Part shown: in pieces, positions 47,943 to 56,150 of the stretch | How positions within the stretch are numbered: the stretch's first letter is position 1 | Layout of the letters: each line of letters begins with the position of its first letter | Source: Bacillus thuringiensis | GTDB lineage: Bacteria > Bacillota > Bacilli > Bacillales > Bacillaceae_G | Assembly (NCBI RefSeq): GCF_001182785.1 | Contig: NZ_CP012100.1 | Coordinates: 1-64,000, forward strand | DNA length: 64,000 bases | Direction of reading: 5' to 3' | Notes under the pieces: generated by a model | Told to the model about the DNA's origin: nothing | Databases searched by the model: none | The model's input: the letters and a program-made list of their open reading frames with translations, nothing else | Made by a program: the position numbers and the translations under genes

Positions 47943-47990
47943 AAAGAGAGCTTTTATCTACATGCATATTGTCTAGGAAGCTCTCTTTTT
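47943..47990 (+). terminator. Terminator-like hairpin between iolD and iolE
   Basis: AAGAGAGCTT pairs with AAGCTCTCTT around a 25-base loop and is followed by TTT. A second hairpin inside the operon. Confidence 0.65.
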
Positions 47991-48053
47991 AACAATCAGA
48001 TAAGAGAAGTGGGCAAGATTCTATAACATTTTGTAAAGAGGAGAGACAAGGGG

Positions 48054-48950
48054 ATGTTCAAAGAAAATACAATTAAGCTTGGAATTGCACCAATTGCTTG
48101 GACAAATGATGATATGCCGGAGCTAGGAGCAGAAAATACGTTTGAACAATGTATTAGTGAGATGGCACTAGCTGGATTTAATGGAAGTGAAGTAGGGAAT
48201 AAATACCCGAGAAATACAGTTGTATTAAAAAAATCTTTGGAATTACGAAACTTGGAGATTGCTAGTGCATGGTTTAGTACGTTTTTAACAACGAAGCCGA
48301 TTGAAGAGACGGTAGAAGAATTTATTAAGCATAGGGATTTCTTGCATGACATGGGTGCAAAAGTCATCGTTGTTTCAGAGCAAGGACATAGTATTCAAGG
48401 TTTAATGGATGTACCGCTATTTCAAAACAAGCCCGTTTTTACAGAAGAAGAGTGGGAAAAGCTAGCGGATGGGTTACATCACCTCGGTAAATTAGCTCAG
48501 GAAAAGGGGCTACATATTGTATACCATCACCATATGGGTACGGGTGTTCAAACAACGGCAGAAATTGAAAAGTTAATGGATATGACGAATCCAGAGCTTG
48601 TATCCCTACTTTTTGATACAGGTCATCTTGTTTTTTCAGGAGAAGAGCCGCTTTATGTTTTGAAAAAATATTTACCTCGTATTAAACATGTACATTTAAA
48701 AGATATTCGCCAGGAAGTAGTAGATGCTGTAAAGGAAAGCAATTTAAGCTTCTTACAGGCAGTGAAGAATGGTGCATTTACAGTTCCTGGAGATGGCGTA
48801 ATTGTATTTGATGAAGTGTTTAATACCCTTGCGAACTCTGAGTATAAAGGATGGTTTGTGGTAGAAGCAGAGCAAGACCCAGCTTTAGCAAATCCTTTTG
48901 AATACGCATTAAAAGCTCGAAAATTTATACAAGAAAAAGCAGGTTTGTAA
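48054..48950 (+). CDS. iolE: Inosose dehydratase
   Basis: IolE dehydrates scyllo-inosose to the trihydroxycyclohexane-dione. The 298-residue protein is an AP-endonuclease-2-like TIM barrel. It starts [17 protein letters not shown], a conserved IolE segment, and has metal-ligand regions [20 protein letters not shown] and [10 protein letters not shown]. The start is ATG 48054, with AGAGGAGAG upstream. Confidence 0.92.
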   Translation: MFKENTIKLGIAPIAWTNDDMPELGAENTFEQCISEMALAGFNGSEVGNKYPRNTVVLKKSLELRNLEIASAWFSTFLTTKPIEETVEEFIKHRDFLHDMGAKVIVVSEQGHSIQGLMDVPLFQNKPVFTEEEWEKLADGLHHLGKLAQEKGLHIVYHHHMGTGVQTTAEIEKLMDMTNPELVSLLFDTGHLVFSGEEPLYVLKKYLPRIKHVHLKDIRQEVVDAVKESNLSFLQAVKNGAFTVPGDGVIVFDEVFNTLANSEYKGWFVVEAEQDPALANPFEYALKARKFIQEKAGL

Positions 48951-49078
48951 TTTAAGCATTTTAAGATTATCCCTAAGTAAATGGTATGGTAATCAACATG
49001 TCTTCTTACAAAAGGGGTAAAAAGACGTGACGGTTGATTTTACATTTAATAAATAATATAGAAAAAGGTGAATGTGTA

Positions 49079-49966
49079 ATGCCATTAGTTCAAATGAAGG
49101 ATATTTTAATAAAGGCAAATCAAGAGAATTATGGGGTTGGTGCTTTTAGTGTCGCTAATATGGAAATGGTAATGGGAGCTATTCGAGCAGCTGAAGAGTT
49201 AAGTTCGCCGCTTATTCTACAAATTGCGGAAGTTCGTTTGAATCATTCGCCAATTCATATGATTGGTCCTTTGATGGTAGCTGCAGCGAAAAAAGCAACT
49301 GTTCCAGTAGCAGTTCACTTTGATCACGGTATGACGTTTGAAAAAATTAAAGAGACGTTAGAAATTGGTTTTAGTTCGGTTATGTTTGATGGCTCTCATT
49401 ATCCGTTAGAGGAAAATATACAAAAGACAAAAGAAATTGTAGAACTTGCGAAACAGTACGGAGCGACAGTAGAGGCTGAGATTGGCAGAGTAGGTGGTAG
49501 TGAGGACGGATCAGAAGATATTGAAATGATGCTGACAAGTACTAAAGAAGCAAAAAGATTTGCAGAAGAAACAGACGTTGATGCGTTAGCTGTTGCAATT
49601 GGAAATGCGCACGGGATGTACAATGGAGACCCTGATTTACGATTAGACCGCTTGCAGGAGATTAATGGGATAGTCGATATTCCTTTAGTATTACATGGTA
49701 GGTCTGGCATTAGTACAGAGGATTTCAAGCAATGTATTCAACATGGTGTTCGAAAAATTAATGTAGCAACAGCGACGTTTCAGAATATAGTTTCTACGGT
49801 TAACACTGCTGTCCTAAATACTCCTTATTCAGATTACTTTATGTATCATCAAGATGTAATTGAGGCCGCATACGAAAACGTTAAAAATCATATGCTCATT
49901 TTCGGAAGTGAAAACAAAGCACAACCAGAAAAGGTTTCTTCATTAATTAATAGAAGGAACTCATAA
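49079..49966 (+). CDS. iolJ: 6-phospho-5-dehydro-2-deoxy-gluconate aldolase
   Basis: IolJ cleaves 2-deoxy-5-keto-gluconate 6-phosphate to DHAP and malonate semialdehyde. The 295-residue class II aldolase has zinc ligands in VHFDHGMTFE, ATVEAEIGRVGG, AIGNAHGMY and VLHGRSG. I chose ATG 49079 (MPLVQMKDIL), with AAAGGTG eight bases upstream; an in-frame TTG at 49034 is less likely. Position in the iol series separates it from the fructose-bisphosphate aldolases of the same family. Confidence 0.9.
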   Translation: MPLVQMKDILIKANQENYGVGAFSVANMEMVMGAIRAAEELSSPLILQIAEVRLNHSPIHMIGPLMVAAAKKATVPVAVHFDHGMTFEKIKETLEIGFSSVMFDGSHYPLEENIQKTKEIVELAKQYGATVEAEIGRVGGSEDGSEDIEMMLTSTKEAKRFAEETDVDALAVAIGNAHGMYNGDPDLRLDRLQEINGIVDIPLVLHGRSGISTEDFKQCIQHGVRKINVATATFQNIVSTVNTAVLNTPYSDYFMYHQDVIEAAYENVKNHMLIFGSENKAQPEKVSSLINRRNS

Positions 49967-50029
49967 TTTAGTTAGCTGACAAAGATAGAGAATGATAGAG
50001 TAGCCATTAATTAAAAGGGGGAGAAAGCC

Positions 50030-50821
50030 GTGTTAGGAAAATTAGGTGAATTAAATGAAGGGTATAATGTATTAACAGAAATGAACGGTCAATGCAGTGA
50101 TATGTTAATGGATATAGGCATATATAAGATGTCTAATGGAAAAGAAGAGCTGCTATTTGATAATAAAAATGAAACGGCAGTACTTTTACTAGAAGGGGCA
50201 ATACGTTTAGAGTGGGATGGAATGGAAAAAGTTATTCAAAGGCAGTCTGTTTTTGAAGAAAACCCTTGGTGTTTACATGTGGCTAAAAATGTGAAGGTTA
50301 CAATTACTGCTCTTTCAGATAGTGAAGTGCTTGTCCAAAAAACAGATAATGACCAAGAATTTGCGTCAAAGTTATATACTCCAAATGATTGTCAAAGTGT
50401 CGTAGCTGGAGAAGGCGTATGGGAGGGAACAGCTCAGCGTGTTATTCGTACAATTTTTGACTATAACAATGCAGCATATTCGAATATGGTTGTAGGAGAA
50501 GTTATTTCTTATCCAGGGAGATGGTCCAGTTATCCACCGCATCACCATGATCAACCGGAGGTATATTATTATCGCTTTAACAAGCCACAGGGATTTGGAT
50601 GTGCAATGGTTGGGGAGGATGCTTATCGCGTTGTACATAATAGTTTTATTACAATTCCAGGTGAGCTAGACCACCCGCAAGCAACGGCACCTGGATATGC
50701 AATGTATTTTTGTTGGATGATTCGACATCTTGAGAATAACCCATGGAATGACCGTATCATGGAGGAAGACCACAAGTGGTTATTAGAACCAAACGCGAAA
50801 ATTTGGCCAGAAAAAGAATAG
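50030..50821 (+). CDS. iolB: 5-deoxy-glucuronate isomerase
   Basis: IolB isomerises 5-deoxy-glucuronate to 5-dehydro-2-deoxy-gluconate, the IolC substrate. The 263-residue bicupin has the metal-binding SSYPPHHHDQPEVYYYRF in the second barrel. GTG 50030 follows AAAGGGGGAG. It closes the operon; a strong terminator follows. With iolG, C, A, D, E and J this makes the pathway complete. Confidence 0.92.
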   Translation: MLGKLGELNEGYNVLTEMNGQCSDMLMDIGIYKMSNGKEELLFDNKNETAVLLLEGAIRLEWDGMEKVIQRQSVFEENPWCLHVAKNVKVTITALSDSEVLVQKTDNDQEFASKLYTPNDCQSVVAGEGVWEGTAQRVIRTIFDYNNAAYSNMVVGEVISYPGRWSSYPPHHHDQPEVYYYRFNKPQGFGCAMVGEDAYRVVHNSFITIPGELDHPQATAPGYAMYFCWMIRHLENNPWNDRIMEEDHKWLLEPNAKIWPEKE

Positions 50822-50830
50822 ATGAAAATA

Positions 50831-50893
50831 AAGGTTCTGGACAAAAACGATGTCACTTGCAATTGTTTTTGCTCAGAACCATTAATTTTTTGT
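50831..50893 (+). terminator. Terminator of the iol operon
   Basis: GGTTCTGGACAAAAAC pairs with GTTTTTGCTCAGAACC with small internal mismatches and is followed by ATTAATTTTTTG. Confidence 0.85.
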
Positions 50894-50901
50894 CAATGTA
50901 G

Positions 50902-50935
50902 GCAGGCTCTTATGTGAGGTAACGTAAGAGCCTGT
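50902..50935. terminator. Second hairpin after iolB
   Basis: CAGGCTCTTA pairs with TAAGAGCCTG, followed by TTTAAA. Confidence 0.6.
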
Positions 50936-50956
50936 TTAAATGTACTACCTTTTTTT

Positions 50957-51097
50957 ATGTACAATAAGAATATAGACAGGGAGAGAAAATCCATATCCAC
51001 TAAATTAGTAAATTTACGTATTGATTTTGCTTTTAAACAGTTATTTGGAACGAAAGGAAATGAGGAAGTTTTAAAGAAGAAAAGTAATTCTGGATAA
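50957..51097 (+). pseudogene. Rpn-family nuclease/transposase N-terminal remnant
   Basis: A 46-residue frame from ATG 50957 holds KLVNLRIDFAFKQLFGTKGN then EEVL. This is the conserved start of Rpn-type PD-(D/E)xK 'transposase' proteins. It then runs into unrelated KKKSNSG and stops. The rest of the gene is lost. The following 51098-51313 has no gene. Confidence 0.65.
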
Positions 51098-51313
51098 TAA
51101 GGACTTGTTCATTTTAGTTTAGGAAAAATTAAGATTTACTTATTATTACTTTAACTATTTAAAGTGAAACCTTAAGAGAAAGTTTAGATAAAATAAAATT
51201 TCGCGTTATAACATAATAATGTAATTTTCATTTGAATAACAAAAAATCTTATAAAAAGGGTACTAGTAATTATTATGGAGCGTGGAATTTATTGAGTACT
51301 ACAGGAGGGTTTC

Positions 51314-51995
51314 ATGAGTAAAATAATAGTATTATTAAGGAGTCTAGATACAAAACTAATTTTAATTTTATGCATGTTTTGTATTATTAGTACCGCTGCA
51401 ATTTATAGTAGTCAACAAACTGGTCAGTATGGAAGCACAAACTTTGCATTGCAGCAAGGTAGGAACTATATAATTGGTTTTGTACTGTTAATATTTGTTG
51501 CAAGTATTGATTGGGATCAATGGCAAAAGTTCTCTTGGCCATTGTATATTGTTGGGTCTGTGGCAATTGTTATATTAAAAATACTACCGGAGTCAACGTT
51601 TACTCCCGTTAAATTAGGAGCAAAAAGATGGTTTCAATTTCCTGTTATCGGTCAAATTCAACCATCGGAGTTTTTCAAAATTGCACTTATTATATTTGTC
51701 GCCAATTTAGTAGTGAATCATAACGCCAAATATATGATTCGGACATATAAAACTGATTTCATATTGGTCGGAAAAATTATGTTAGTTTCGATTCCTCCTA
51801 TTTCTTTAGTATACAGTCAGCCAGATACAGGTATGGTGTTTTTATACGCAGCATCTATTGCATGTATTTTATTTATGTCAGGGATTCAAAAGAAATTAAT
51901 TACATTTTGTACAGTCATTCCGGTAACTATATTATCTACATTAATATTTATATATAAAAAATATCCAGATTTTTTCTTTAAAGAATTAGTTACAG
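51314..51995 (+). pseudogene. FtsW/RodA/SpoVE-family gene truncated by an insertion element
   Basis: The N-terminal half of a SEDS peptidoglycan polymerase: several membrane helices and the conserved AKRWFQFPVIGQIQPSEFFK and YSQPDTGMVFLYA segments. The frame runs from ATG 51314 (AGGAGGG upstream) and enters the left end of an IS200/IS605 element near 51995, ending in foreign codons at 52039. No continuation exists beyond the element's right end, so the C-terminal half is deleted. Probably a paralogue, since truncating an essential copy would be lethal. Confidence 0.85.
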
Positions 51996-52171
51996 CCCTT
52001 CCCGAACGAGAAAGCCCCTCGCGTTTAGGCAGGGGATGAAAGTGAGATTGGATAAGGAGTGCTACTAAAAGCCGCAAGGTTTGTGGCACTCTAAGTATCC
52101 AAAATGTTGGTATCTTTTATTTTTTTATCTTTCGTGTTGCAGTTTTATAATCCAACTGATACAATACAAAC

Positions 52172-52573
52172 ATGATGAATGATTATAGAAGAATCAAAAC
52201 AACCGTGTCATTAATTAACTATCATTTTGTGTTTTGCCCACGATACAGAAGAAAGATTTTTCTTAATACAAAAGTAGAAGAACGTTTCAAAGAGTTGGTT
52301 CAAGAAATATGCGGAGAATTGGATGTTTCTATTGTTGCAATGGAATGCGACAAAGACCACGTTCACTTGTTCTTAAATACACCACCAACACTTAGTCCTG
52401 CTGATACAATGGCAAAAATTAAAGGAGTGACATCAAAACGTTTGAGAGAAGAGTTTCCTCATCTTCAACACTTGCCGAGCCTATGGACGCGTTCTTATTT
52501 TGTTTCTACTGCTGGAAATGTATCAAGTGAGACAATAAAACATTATGTTGAAAATCAAAAAACGAGGGGGTGA
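52172..52573 (+). CDS. tnpA: TnpA Y1 transposase, element 2
   Basis: The 133-residue single-strand DNA transposase has the HUH motif KDHVHLFL (H63, H65) and the catalytic Tyr Y125 in KHYVENQ. The start YRRIKTTVSLINYHFVFCPR is typical. It excises and inserts single-stranded element circles by hairpin recognition. Its stop overlaps a GTG, four bases into the start region of tnpB, so expression is coupled. Confidence 0.92.
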   Translation: MMNDYRRIKTTVSLINYHFVFCPRYRRKIFLNTKVEERFKELVQEICGELDVSIVAMECDKDHVHLFLNTPPTLSPADTMAKIKGVTSKRLREEFPHLQHLPSLWTRSYFVSTAGNVSSETIKHYVENQKTRG

Positions 52574-52578
52574 AACTT

Positions 52579-53658
52579 GTGCCACAAACCATCACAGTTA
52601 AAGTTAAATTGCTTCCAACAAAACAACAAATCATGCTATTGGAACAAAGTAGCCACGAGTATATAAAAGTCATTAATGCCCTTGTATCTGAAATGGTTGA
52701 ATCAAAGAAAAGCACGAAGAAAAGTACAAAGGATATTGAAGCCAATATCCCAAGTGCGGTGAAAAATCAAGCAATTAAAGATGCGAAAAGTGTGTTTTCT
52801 ACAAAGGTGAAAAAGAGTAAATACAAAATCGTTCCGATTCTAAAAAGACCTGTTTGTGTATGGAATAACCAAAACTATTCATTTGACTTCACGCACATTT
52901 CAATTCCGTTTATGGTAAACGGAAAGTCAACTCGTTTAAAGGTTCGCGCTTTATTAATAGACAAATATAATCGCAATTTCGAATTGTTGAAGCACAAGTT
53001 AGGTACACTCCGTATCACGAAGAAATCTGCTAAATGGATTGCTCAAATATCTGTCACGATTCCTACAAACGAAAAAACGGGAACAAAGATTTTAGGAGTA
53101 GACTTAGGTCTTAAAGTTCCTGCGGTAGCCATCACAGATGATGATAAAGTTCGTTTCTTCGGGAACGGTAGGCAAAACAAATTTATGAAACGTAAGTTTC
53201 GCAGTGTTCGCAAGAAGTTAGGAGAAGCTAAGAAACTGAATGCCCTTCGTCAACTTGATGATAAAGAACAAAGATGGATGCAAGACCAAGACCACAAAGT
53301 AAGTCGTGTAATCGTTGATTTTGCAACGGATAATAATATTTCTGTCATTCGATTAGAGCAACTAACGAACATTAGACAGACGGCACGAACAAGCCGTAAA
53401 AACGAAAAAAATCTACACACTTGGTCATTCCATCGTTTAGCACAATTCATCGAGTACAAAGCGACATTAGTTGGCATAAAGGTCGAATATGTGGACCCTT
53501 CTTATACAAGTCAAACATGTCCGAAATGTTCTGAAAAGAACAAGGCGCAAGACAGAAAATACAAGTGCCAATGTGGATTTGAGAAACATCGTGATATCGT
53601 TGGGGCGATGAATATTCGCTACGCAACTGTGGTTGGCGGTAATAGTCAATCAGCCTAA
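52579..53658 (+). CDS. tnpB: TnpB RNA-guided nuclease, element 2
   Basis: The 359-residue TnpB has intact RuvC residues: D175 in GVDLGLKV, E260 in IRLEQLTN and D339 in KHRDIVGAMN. The zinc finger CPKCSEK...CQCG is present. GTG 52579 follows GAGGGGG; GTG 52570 is in frame and overlaps the tnpA stop. It is diverged from the other two TnpBs (the N-terminus lacks the KAYKFR start) and belongs to another subgroup. Confidence 0.92.
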   Translation: MPQTITVKVKLLPTKQQIMLLEQSSHEYIKVINALVSEMVESKKSTKKSTKDIEANIPSAVKNQAIKDAKSVFSTKVKKSKYKIVPILKRPVCVWNNQNYSFDFTHISIPFMVNGKSTRLKVRALLIDKYNRNFELLKHKLGTLRITKKSAKWIAQISVTIPTNEKTGTKILGVDLGLKVPAVAITDDDKVRFFGNGRQNKFMKRKFRSVRKKLGEAKKLNALRQLDDKEQRWMQDQDHKVSRVIVDFATDNNISVIRLEQLTNIRQTARTSRKNEKNLHTWSFHRLAQFIEYKATLVGIKVEYVDPSYTSQTCPKCSEKNKAQDRKYKCQCGFEKHRDIVGAMNIRYATVVGGNSQSA

Positions 53659-53803
53659 GAACCTATATGGTCTGTCTTAGGAGGGGTGATGGCACACCCT
53701 CATCTTGAAGGCTGTTCAAAACAGAAATGGACTGCGAATGCTTAGTCATTCAAGAATCCCATCCGTTACACCGTAAGGTGTAGGACTTGCGGCTTTAGCC
53801 GTG
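53659..53803 (+). ncRNA. Predicted omega RNA scaffold, element 2
   Basis: The region between tnpB and the element end holds the hairpins GGTGTGCC-like (53685-53702), CACCGTAAGGTG (53769-53780) and GCGGCTTTAGCCG (53789-53801). That fits a structured scaffold RNA whose guide follows the right end. Confidence 0.5.
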
Positions 53804-53839
53804 GGAGTGTCAAGGAAATAATGATTGTGGGGGAAAAAG

Positions 53840-54229
53840 ATGAAATGGGGAATAGAAGCAATAAAGAGTTATGAATTAAATTGTAATGACTTAGATCGAT
53901 ATACAATTTTAAGGGAAGAATACCAAAGTACAAACTGGAGTTATTTATCTCTCTCGCATCTTCAAAATTTCTTAGAAACATCAGGTTTGGAAAGAGATAT
54001 GATATTAGAAATGCTGCCAATTAATTTTAAAGGAATTGTATGGAAGTCTCTTGAAAGCGAGGACTTGGAATTTCTAAATACTTTAACAAGCCCTATTAGA
54101 TGTTTGGAGATTTTAGATAGATATAACTTAATGGATTCTGCAGCAACTCATATACCAAGCATGGAATATAAACTGAGATGGTTAAAAGAGCGCTGGGTGA
54201 AAGGATATTATATTTTCGCCAACTGCTGA
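53840..54229 (+). CDS. Hypothetical protein next to element 2
   Basis: The 129-residue cytoplasmic protein (MKWGIEAIKSYELNCNDLDR, then YLSLSHLQNFLETSGLE) ends KERWVKGYYIFANC. ATG 53840 follows GGGGGAAAA. It is acidic and helical with no motif I know. It starts 37 bases past the element's right end, so its promoter was probably changed by the insertion. Size and composition resemble small immunity proteins, but no toxin gene is adjacent. Confidence 0.55.
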   Translation: MKWGIEAIKSYELNCNDLDRYTILREEYQSTNWSYLSLSHLQNFLETSGLERDMILEMLPINFKGIVWKSLESEDLEFLNTLTSPIRCLEILDRYNLMDSAATHIPSMEYKLRWLKERWVKGYYIFANC

Positions 54230-54262
54230 GATAAAGCTTGAATAATAGAAAGGAGGATATAT

Positions 54263-54313
54263 TTGAGAGGACCGACTCATGTAGCAGCAGGGGCAGCATT
54301 CGCTTTAAAATAG
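54263..54313 (+). pseudogene. Start of a metal-dependent hydrolase-like membrane protein
   Basis: After an AAAGGAGG site, TTG 54263 begins RGPTHVAAGAAFALK and ends at TAG after 16 codons. This N-terminus (x-G-P-T-H-x-x-x-G) is typical of YdjM-type membrane-bound hydrolases. Only the first piece remains. The following 54314-54531 has a possible terminator, GACACCAAAGGCGTCTTT, at 54369-54386. Confidence 0.5.
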
Positions 54314-54531
54314 CGTCAAGTTCTTACGTAATATATTAGAAGCTTGGTACTGATCCATACAAAGAAAAGACACCAAAGGCGTCTTTCTCCGTATGGAACC
54401 ATATTAAGTTTAATGTTATGGATAAGATTTCTAACCAAAATGATTGTTGCAATTTAATATATTTTTAATGCATGGATGTGTGCATTCTTATGACAAATAG
54501 ATTGTGCACTATCATGCAAGTTAGTATTTTA

Positions 54532-55038
54532 TTAGTAATCATTTTCATCTGAGTTACTATTATAACTAGAATTATAAGAGGGACTATCATACCTAGAGGA
54601 ATCTTCATTTTTGTAACTAGAAGTGCTGTTATAATTGGAGTTACTATATGAACTTTCAGAACTTGAACTATTAGAAGAGCTATAATAGCTAGGGGAACTG
54701 TAGTCGTCATAATAGTCGTTAAAATCATCTTCATCATCCAAATCAGAATTTACAACTTTATTTGTATTTGCTTTCTTTCCAACTGATTGAACTCTATAAG
54801 ACGTATTCCTTTTTTTATTTTGTTTTCTTTTTCCAGTTCCTTTAGATTGCAACGAAGGTGTATACGTTATAGGTATTACTCTAGATAATCCCCTTACAAA
54901 TAATCGAACAATACATACTAAAATCCACATGCAAATAATAAATACAAAGACATAAAGAGCAATGTTGTAAATCATATTGTTTATTGTATCTATCATCGCA
55001 CCCTTTGAAATATTAAACATAAAATCAATCACCGCCAT
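54532..55038 (-). CDS. Membrane protein with Ser/Asn/Tyr-rich low-complexity tail
   Basis: The 168-residue protein has one membrane helix (IALYVFVFIICMWILVCIV) near residues 26-44, then a basic segment (KGTGKRKQNKKRN). The last 70 residues are almost only Ser, Asn, Tyr and Asp with repeated SY and YN pairs. The tail is probably disordered. No signal-peptidase site is seen. No family is recognised. The composition recalls adhesive or phase-separating tails, but that is only an impression. Its ATG at 55038 lacks a strong ribosome-binding site. Confidence 0.6.
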   Translation of the reverse strand: MAVIDFMFNISKGAMIDTINNMIYNIALYVFVFIICMWILVCIVRLFVRGLSRVIPITYTPSLQSKGTGKRKQNKKRNTSYRVQSVGKKANTNKVVNSDLDDEDDFNDYYDDYSSPSYYSSSNSSSSESSYSNSNYNSTSSYKNEDSSRYDSPSYNSSYNSNSDENDY

Positions 55039-55148
55039 TTTTTATAAGTTTTATATCAAAAACGTAATATTAATCTAAATAGAATTATAAAATATTTTTT
55101 CCATTTTTTATATAAAAAATATGAATTTGTTACCGCGGATTAGAATTA

Positions 55149-55175
55149 AGAAAAAGACACCCTGAGGTGCCTTTC
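55149..55175 (-). terminator. Terminator of the uvrX operon
   Basis: On the minus strand AAGGCACC and GGTGTCTT pair around TCAG and are followed by TTTC. It lies 215 bases past the last gene of the operon. The remaining 55176-55391 shows no gene. Confidence 0.7.
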
Positions 55176-55391
55176 AATGACCTTAGTATCATTTTTTAGT
55201 GTGAAAAGGCAAATTGTATACAGTTTGATACTCTGGCGGGATTATTTCATTTGTATATAAATTATTTTAAACTTTTCCTCATTTTCATGCACTTGAAATT
55301 TAATAGTGAGGGATACTGCTACATGCCCATCAACTTAAGAAAAATAAATGTCCCAAAAATTATAAAAGGAACAAATTAATTTACTCTTTTT

Positions 55392-55766
55392 TTACTTGAA
55401 TTCCACATGACATTTAGTATCAATGATTCCAAAAGCAACTTTACATGGGAACGGATTTTTTCCTTTTGAAGCAGCGCGCATACATGAAAGCACCCAATAA
55501 TCCAATTCTAAAGGTAAGCGGAATGCTTGGATACTACTATCATCGTTTTTTACTGTTACGATTGGTGTATTTACCCTAGTTGTAGCGAAACCGTCCGTTG
55601 TTATCATTGCTACTGCATCATTATTATGAAAACCAGCGCTTAAAACCTCGTAAGTTATTCCATCATTCTCATTAATAATCATAGGTATATTTAAATAGGG
55701 ATAGTTATTTATATTGTTATGAATAACTGTTCTTGCTGTATTCTTTCTTATCTGATTCCCTTGCAT
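55392..55766 (-). CDS. Hypothetical protein of the uvrX operon
   Basis: The 124-residue beta-rich protein starts MQGNQIRKNTARTVIHNNIN at ATG 55766, with AAAGGAGTG upstream; an in-frame extension to 55793 lacks this. No motif is known to me. It is third in the order uvrX, yolD-like, this gene, with 42 bases between it and the YolD-like gene. It may be SOS-induced with them. Confidence 0.6.
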   Translation of the reverse strand: MQGNQIRKNTARTVIHNNINNYPYLNIPMIINENDGITYEVLSAGFHNNDAVAMITTDGFATTRVNTPIVTVKNDDSSIQAFRLPLELDYWVLSCMRAASKGKNPFPCKVAFGIIDTKCHVEFK

Positions 55767-55808
55767 TTTATACACTCCTTTATAACAATCCAAACGTTTA
55801 AATCTATT

Positions 55809-56150
55809 CTATTTTACATCAAGTATATCCGAAAATTGTAGTGTCAACTTATTATAGAAAGCATCCGTACATATGATAGCGTTATTTAACGGATCTATAT
55901 CAATGATGGTCATATAGTTAGTAAGTAAATAGCCGCCTTCATAATATGTAATTAGTATTTCTTCTTCGGATAATAAGGAACATAAAAGCATGTTCTCAAT
56001 CATTTCTTTTTCTTCAGAGGTTAAAATGGGACGTGCTATTTTATTTTTCTCTTTGATTATTTCACGTATTCCGGCGAATTGTTCTGGCATTGCTGCGAAC
56101 GGAGACCATTTGACCATTCCTCTTCCTTTTGGCATATTGGTGTTACTCAT
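55809..56150 (-). CDS. YolD-like protein
   Basis: The 113-residue protein starts MSNTNMPKGRGMVKWSPFAA, then MPEQFAGIREII, the YolD signature (P-K-x-R-G-M-x-K-W-x-P-F). YolD proteins travel with UvrX-type Y-family polymerases and were proposed as UmuD-like partners, though this is not proved. Its start overlaps the uvrX stop by four bases, so the two are translationally coupled. Confidence 0.88.
   Translation of the reverse strand: MSNTNMPKGRGMVKWSPFAAMPEQFAGIREIIKEKNKIARPILTSEEKEMIENMLLCSLLSEEEILITYYEGGYLLTNYMTIIDIDPLNNAIICTDAFYNKLTLQFSDILDVK

Larger units (their letters stand above)
51995..53803 (+). mobile_element. IS200/IS605 element with tnpA and tnpB (element 2)
   Basis: The element carries tnpA (52172-52573) and tnpB (from 52579) in the same direction. 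The left end hairpin GCCCCTCGCG...GCAGGGG is at about 52013-52037. The right end is near GTGGGAGTGTCAA at 53803. TTAC at 51990-51993 is directly left of the element, a tetranucleotide known as the target of IS608-type members. Its ends and TnpB differ from elements 1 and 3, so it is a separate lineage. Confidence 0.85.

Noticed and set aside
54465..54737. Hydrophobic antisense frame overlapping the Ser/Asn/Tyr-rich tail
   Set aside because: It is created by the biased composition (TAT, AAT, AGT read in another frame gives Ile, Met and Thr).
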